Part shown: positions 61,045-64,000 of the stretch, piece after piece
Layout of the letters: every line of letters begins with the position of its first letter
Position numbering within the stretch: the first letter of the stretch is position 1
Source: Alviniconcha marisindica
Taxonomy: Eukaryota; Mollusca; Gastropoda; Provannidae
Assembly: GCA_018857735.1 (NCBI GenBank)
Contig: JABMCL010003147.1
Location: 578,001 to 642,000, forward strand
Direction: 5' to 3'
Length of the DNA stretch: 64,000 nucleotides
The notes under the pieces: generated by a model
The model's input: the letters and a program-made list of their open reading frames with translations, nothing else
What the model was told of the DNA's origin: nothing
The model's database searches: none
Made by a program: the position numbers and the translations under genes

Positions 61045-64000
61045 TAAGTGTTAGCATTCCACAGTGGTTGCACAATCCTCTAAGCAGCATTACTTTCTCA
61101 GTGTTTCATTGTGATCACTGCAGTCAACCGGAGTGCATCCGCTCTATAAAGCCACACGGCAGAGGCACGTGTTGAGTGCTGCGTAAAGCCTCTGAAATGT
61201 TTCACCCGATCACTTGGTTTAAACGAGACTGACTTATTGCCGGACGTTCACTGGATCGCTTACTTCTTTCTGCCCAGCGGAACAGGGCCCCAGTCAGTTT
61301 CACGCTTTGGTTGCTGTTTAGGGTGCTGTGATTAGTCGGAGCTCAGAGACTGACGTTGAAATGCTTGCTGTTTCTGACACCGGGCTGATCTTTGGTTTTG
61401 AATAATGATTTTTTCTGCTTGGTCAGAGTATGACATGTGATACTTGATGTATGTCACTGCATGTGTTCTGGGTAATACTTCATGTAATGTTTTGAGTATC
61501 TGTCGCAAGAGTAACGTAGATGTCACGCTATATTCTCTTGTTTATTATTTTTATTATGTTGCAGCGTCGGTTTCGATACACCCGTAGTGGACATACCACA
61601 TGTATACAGTATAGTTGTAGACAAACCGTCACTTGAGTTTTATTGTACGTTATAAAACTTGGTCAAGAGGGTGCATCCAGGTGCTCCTTTTAATGCAGTA
61701 ATTCTTTCAGAATGGCAAAACACTGAAACAGTGAAAAAAGTAAGAACATCGATCTCAGCATCATTTTCGAACCTGCCGCTTTTGACAAAGACGTGAGACC
61801 AGGACTTACTGAAACGCAAAAAGCGAAGCAGAATTCCGGATGGCATTGATTGCATCGTACGGTTTGCCTTGTTGGATCTGTTGGCGTTTGAACACACGTG
61901 TTAAAGTTGCTTGTGTTCCGTACGGTTGAGCTGAAATGGTGGCAGTCTGACGTCCACTGGCGTTGTTTGAAGGGCAGGCAGGTGCTGTATCTGACGGCGA
62001 TGACGTCAGTGCACGAGCATGATGACGTGTGCCCCGAAGATGCCGTCATGGTGACTGTGACGCGATTGTCTAGCGGCCCATCTGGTGCAAACTGCAACAG
62101 AAACAAGGACGAAGGCAGACTGACGACGTTCAGGACCAACAACGGCGCGAACGCTGATGGCGGGGAGTGGACGTCGCTTCCTTCAGTTGCAGGAGATCCA
62201 TCCAGCTGTAGGGGTAGTTTGTGCTATGTTTGAACAGAAAGAAAGGGGATTTATCGGGACGTAAAGAGTCCTTTGCAGTGGCCAACTGATCCGCTCGGTC
62301 ACCGGCCACAGAGACAGTTTTGGACGGAAAATCTTTTACTGTGCTACCATTGAAGGTACAAAAATCTGTCTCAGTTATAACCATGTCAGTATGCAGTAGT
62401 ACTGTTTTCCAATGTTTTTTTTTTTTTATTGTCTGCTTTTTTTTCCTGGCCTTTTTTCTTTTTTCTTTTTTCTCCCGTCTTTTTCGTGGTCTGATCACTG
62501 GCCCGGGTTTAAACCGAATTTTTGGAGTACGAGGGAGAAACTCAGCTTTCGATTTTCCACGAGATACTTTCGCATGGTTTTCTCTCTCATCAAGCCCCAG
62601 GGCTTTCCCACTGTAGAGCGCACCTTCAGTGGAGCCTCCAACCAACCAACCAACCAACCAACCAGCCAACATGGCCGCAGCTGCACCGTCCGGCCTAGCG
62701 TGCAGTCAGGCACCGGACCACAGAGGTACACTCGTCCCCAGCATCACTTTAGCTCGTGTGTCTACGAGCGAAACACACAACTCGGTTGAAAAAAAAAAAA
62801 GAAGAGAGAGAGAAGAAAAGAAAAAATGGCAGTGGACAGTTTGAATTACTAACGAAGCACAGCCAACAATCGCTGAGCGAAGTGCAGCCCCTGCTTTGAC
62901 TGGCGCAGCTGTGCGCCGGAGTGGAAGCCTGTCGCGAAGTGGGGGGTGGGTGGTAGTGGTGGTGGCGGTGGTGGGGAAGAGTCTTGCAGTACGGCGCCGG
63001 TCAGCAGTTGTCGACAGGCAGAGCCACACGACGACGGTTTGAAACCCCGTTTTCTGGTCTGCATGATGTGTGCAGACTTCCTTCAGAAACCCCAATTTCT
63101 GGTCTGCATGATGTGTGCAGACTTCCTTCAGAAACCCCATTTTCTGGTCTGCAAGATGTGTGCAGACTTCCTTCAGAAACCCCATTTTCTGGTCTGCAAG
63201 ATGTGTGTAGACTTCCTTCAGATTACTAGTAAAACACTGACGATCTCTGCCGACCGACCGTGAAACTGGAACACCGAACTGATCATTATTATTAATTAAT
63301 TACCATTGTTGTTGTTATTGTTATGTATGCTTTGTACAGGGCCCACGACTTTTACCCAGCGTTACGTGACAGGACTCGATGTGCTATCGGATTAATCATC
63401 ATTATCATGTTTTATTTCGTGTCTGTTGCCTGCAACGCTGATAGTCATTTGGTGAATAAACTGTCAAATAAGTCATGATTGACTCTGTGTGGTGCGTGTG
63501 TGTGTATTGTGCGTGTGGAGGGAGGGGGGGGGGGGGACTTTGCATAAAACAAACTCGTTTCCCGTGCAACTTGTCTTGACCTGCATACACTCGTGTTACA
63601 GTTTGCTACTCGCCCTGACTTGATTTCTTGTCGTGGCCTACGGGATTTGTTACTACGGTGGGTGTAGCCAGATCTGAAATCGAACACCCGCTGTCGCACT
63701 TGACAGCTTCACACAAGTCTGAACCAACGGATTTTATCACCAGCTGATTAACTCTTGCATCTTTGTCATTCGCAGCAGCATAGCGTACGTTCTGGGTGTT
63801 TTAGGGATCGAGCAACAACAAAAAATCTTCTTTTTTTTTACTGTCTTTTTTTTTGGGGGGGGGAGGGGGGGATGCAGAGTGGAAAACTATTTGCTTACGA
63901 GTGACTCGGAGGTCCATCACACACACACTGCAACTACTACATGTCGGCCTACACACACTCACACACACACACACACTACACCTACTACATGTAGGCACAC
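61045..64000. other. Downstream flank, partly CpG-rich, no recognised gene
   Basis: GC content and CpG number rise from ~61900 to 63080. An ATG in good context (AACATGGCCGCAGC, 62671) with a donor-like CAGAG|GTACAC at 62725 could be a first exon of a gene beyond the window, but 18 codons are too few to judge. Short CCAA repeats precede it (62640-62670). Confidence 0.4.
63035..63230 (+). repeat. ~44-bp tandem repeat, four copies
   Basis: CCCCATTTTCTGGTCTGCAA plus GATGTGTGCAGACTTCCTTC AGAAA. The last copies are almost identical. Confidence 0.92.

Noticed and set aside
61898..62233. 111-codon plus-strand open frame
   Set aside because: It lies in a GC-rich flank, has no similarity I recognise and no splice or start context beyond chance.
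62671..62725. ATG in good context with a donor-like site, possible first exon
   Set aside because: Eighteen codons (MAAAAPSGLACS...) are too few to support a gene; mentioned only in the flank description.

Overview
This is a eukaryotic nuclear window. It has spliced genes with GT-AG introns and long introns rich in minisatellites, microsatellites, tRNA-derived SINE-like repeats and poly(G)/poly(C) tracts. The protein sequences and the repeat types suggest an invertebrate, most likely a mollusc and perhaps a gastropod. That lineage call is inference: nothing in the window names the species.

Layout. (1) 1-11814, + strand: the last nine coding exons of a very large HECT E3 ubiquitin ligase, best matched to HECTD4. 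They include the catalytic cysteine and the stop codon; the 5' part lies upstream of the window. (2) About 12000-24590: mostly gene-poor. It holds three large tandem arrays (13.2-14.9, 16.6-17.5 and 21.2-21.9 kb), a cluster of palindromic motifs at 22.1-22.3 kb, a decayed retroelement-like stretch and one unassigned possible terminal exon. (3) 24590-32196, - strand: a complete seven-exon METTL16 (RNA N6-adenosine methyltransferase, 603 aa), including the NPPF catalytic motif and the C-terminal conserved domain. (4) 32475-33067, - strand: a possible two-exon gene of unknown function. (5) 36652-57902, + strand: a complete twelve-coding-exon PAFAH1B1/LIS1 (407 aa; LisH, coiled coil, seven WD40 repeats) with a 12.6 kb first intron. 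(6) 57903-64000: 3' flank with a short inverted-repeat transposon (MITE) and no recognised gene. METTL16 and PAFAH1B1 lie head to head, as I recall they do at human 17p13.3, which suggests deep microsynteny. The three recognised genes have unrelated roles: ubiquitin ligation, RNA methylation with SAM homeostasis, and dynein regulation.

The most unusual feature is a repeated structural theme. In all three genes, minisatellites sit exactly on exon-intron junctions, and their repeat unit is a copy of the splice site plus the adjoining exon edge. I count eight such junctions: five in HECTD4 (52-, ~42-, ~92-, ~84- and ~100-bp units), two in METTL16 (~30-bp units at one acceptor and one donor), and one clear case at LIS1 coding exon 11 (31-bp units). 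A shorter array at LIS1 coding exon 9 would make nine. The result is series of 3-25 decoy splice sites beside the real one. In HECTD4 and at LIS1 exon 11 most decoy units carry a stop in the exon's reading frame. At METTL16 exon 4 the decoys are open in all frames. Many other minisatellites here lie inside introns and do not touch exons, so this is a subset of a general tandem-repeat expansion.

All exon calls come from reading splice phase and protein similarity by eye. Phases are consistent across every junction of the three main genes. Untranslated regions, transcription starts and polyadenylation sites are only tentative.
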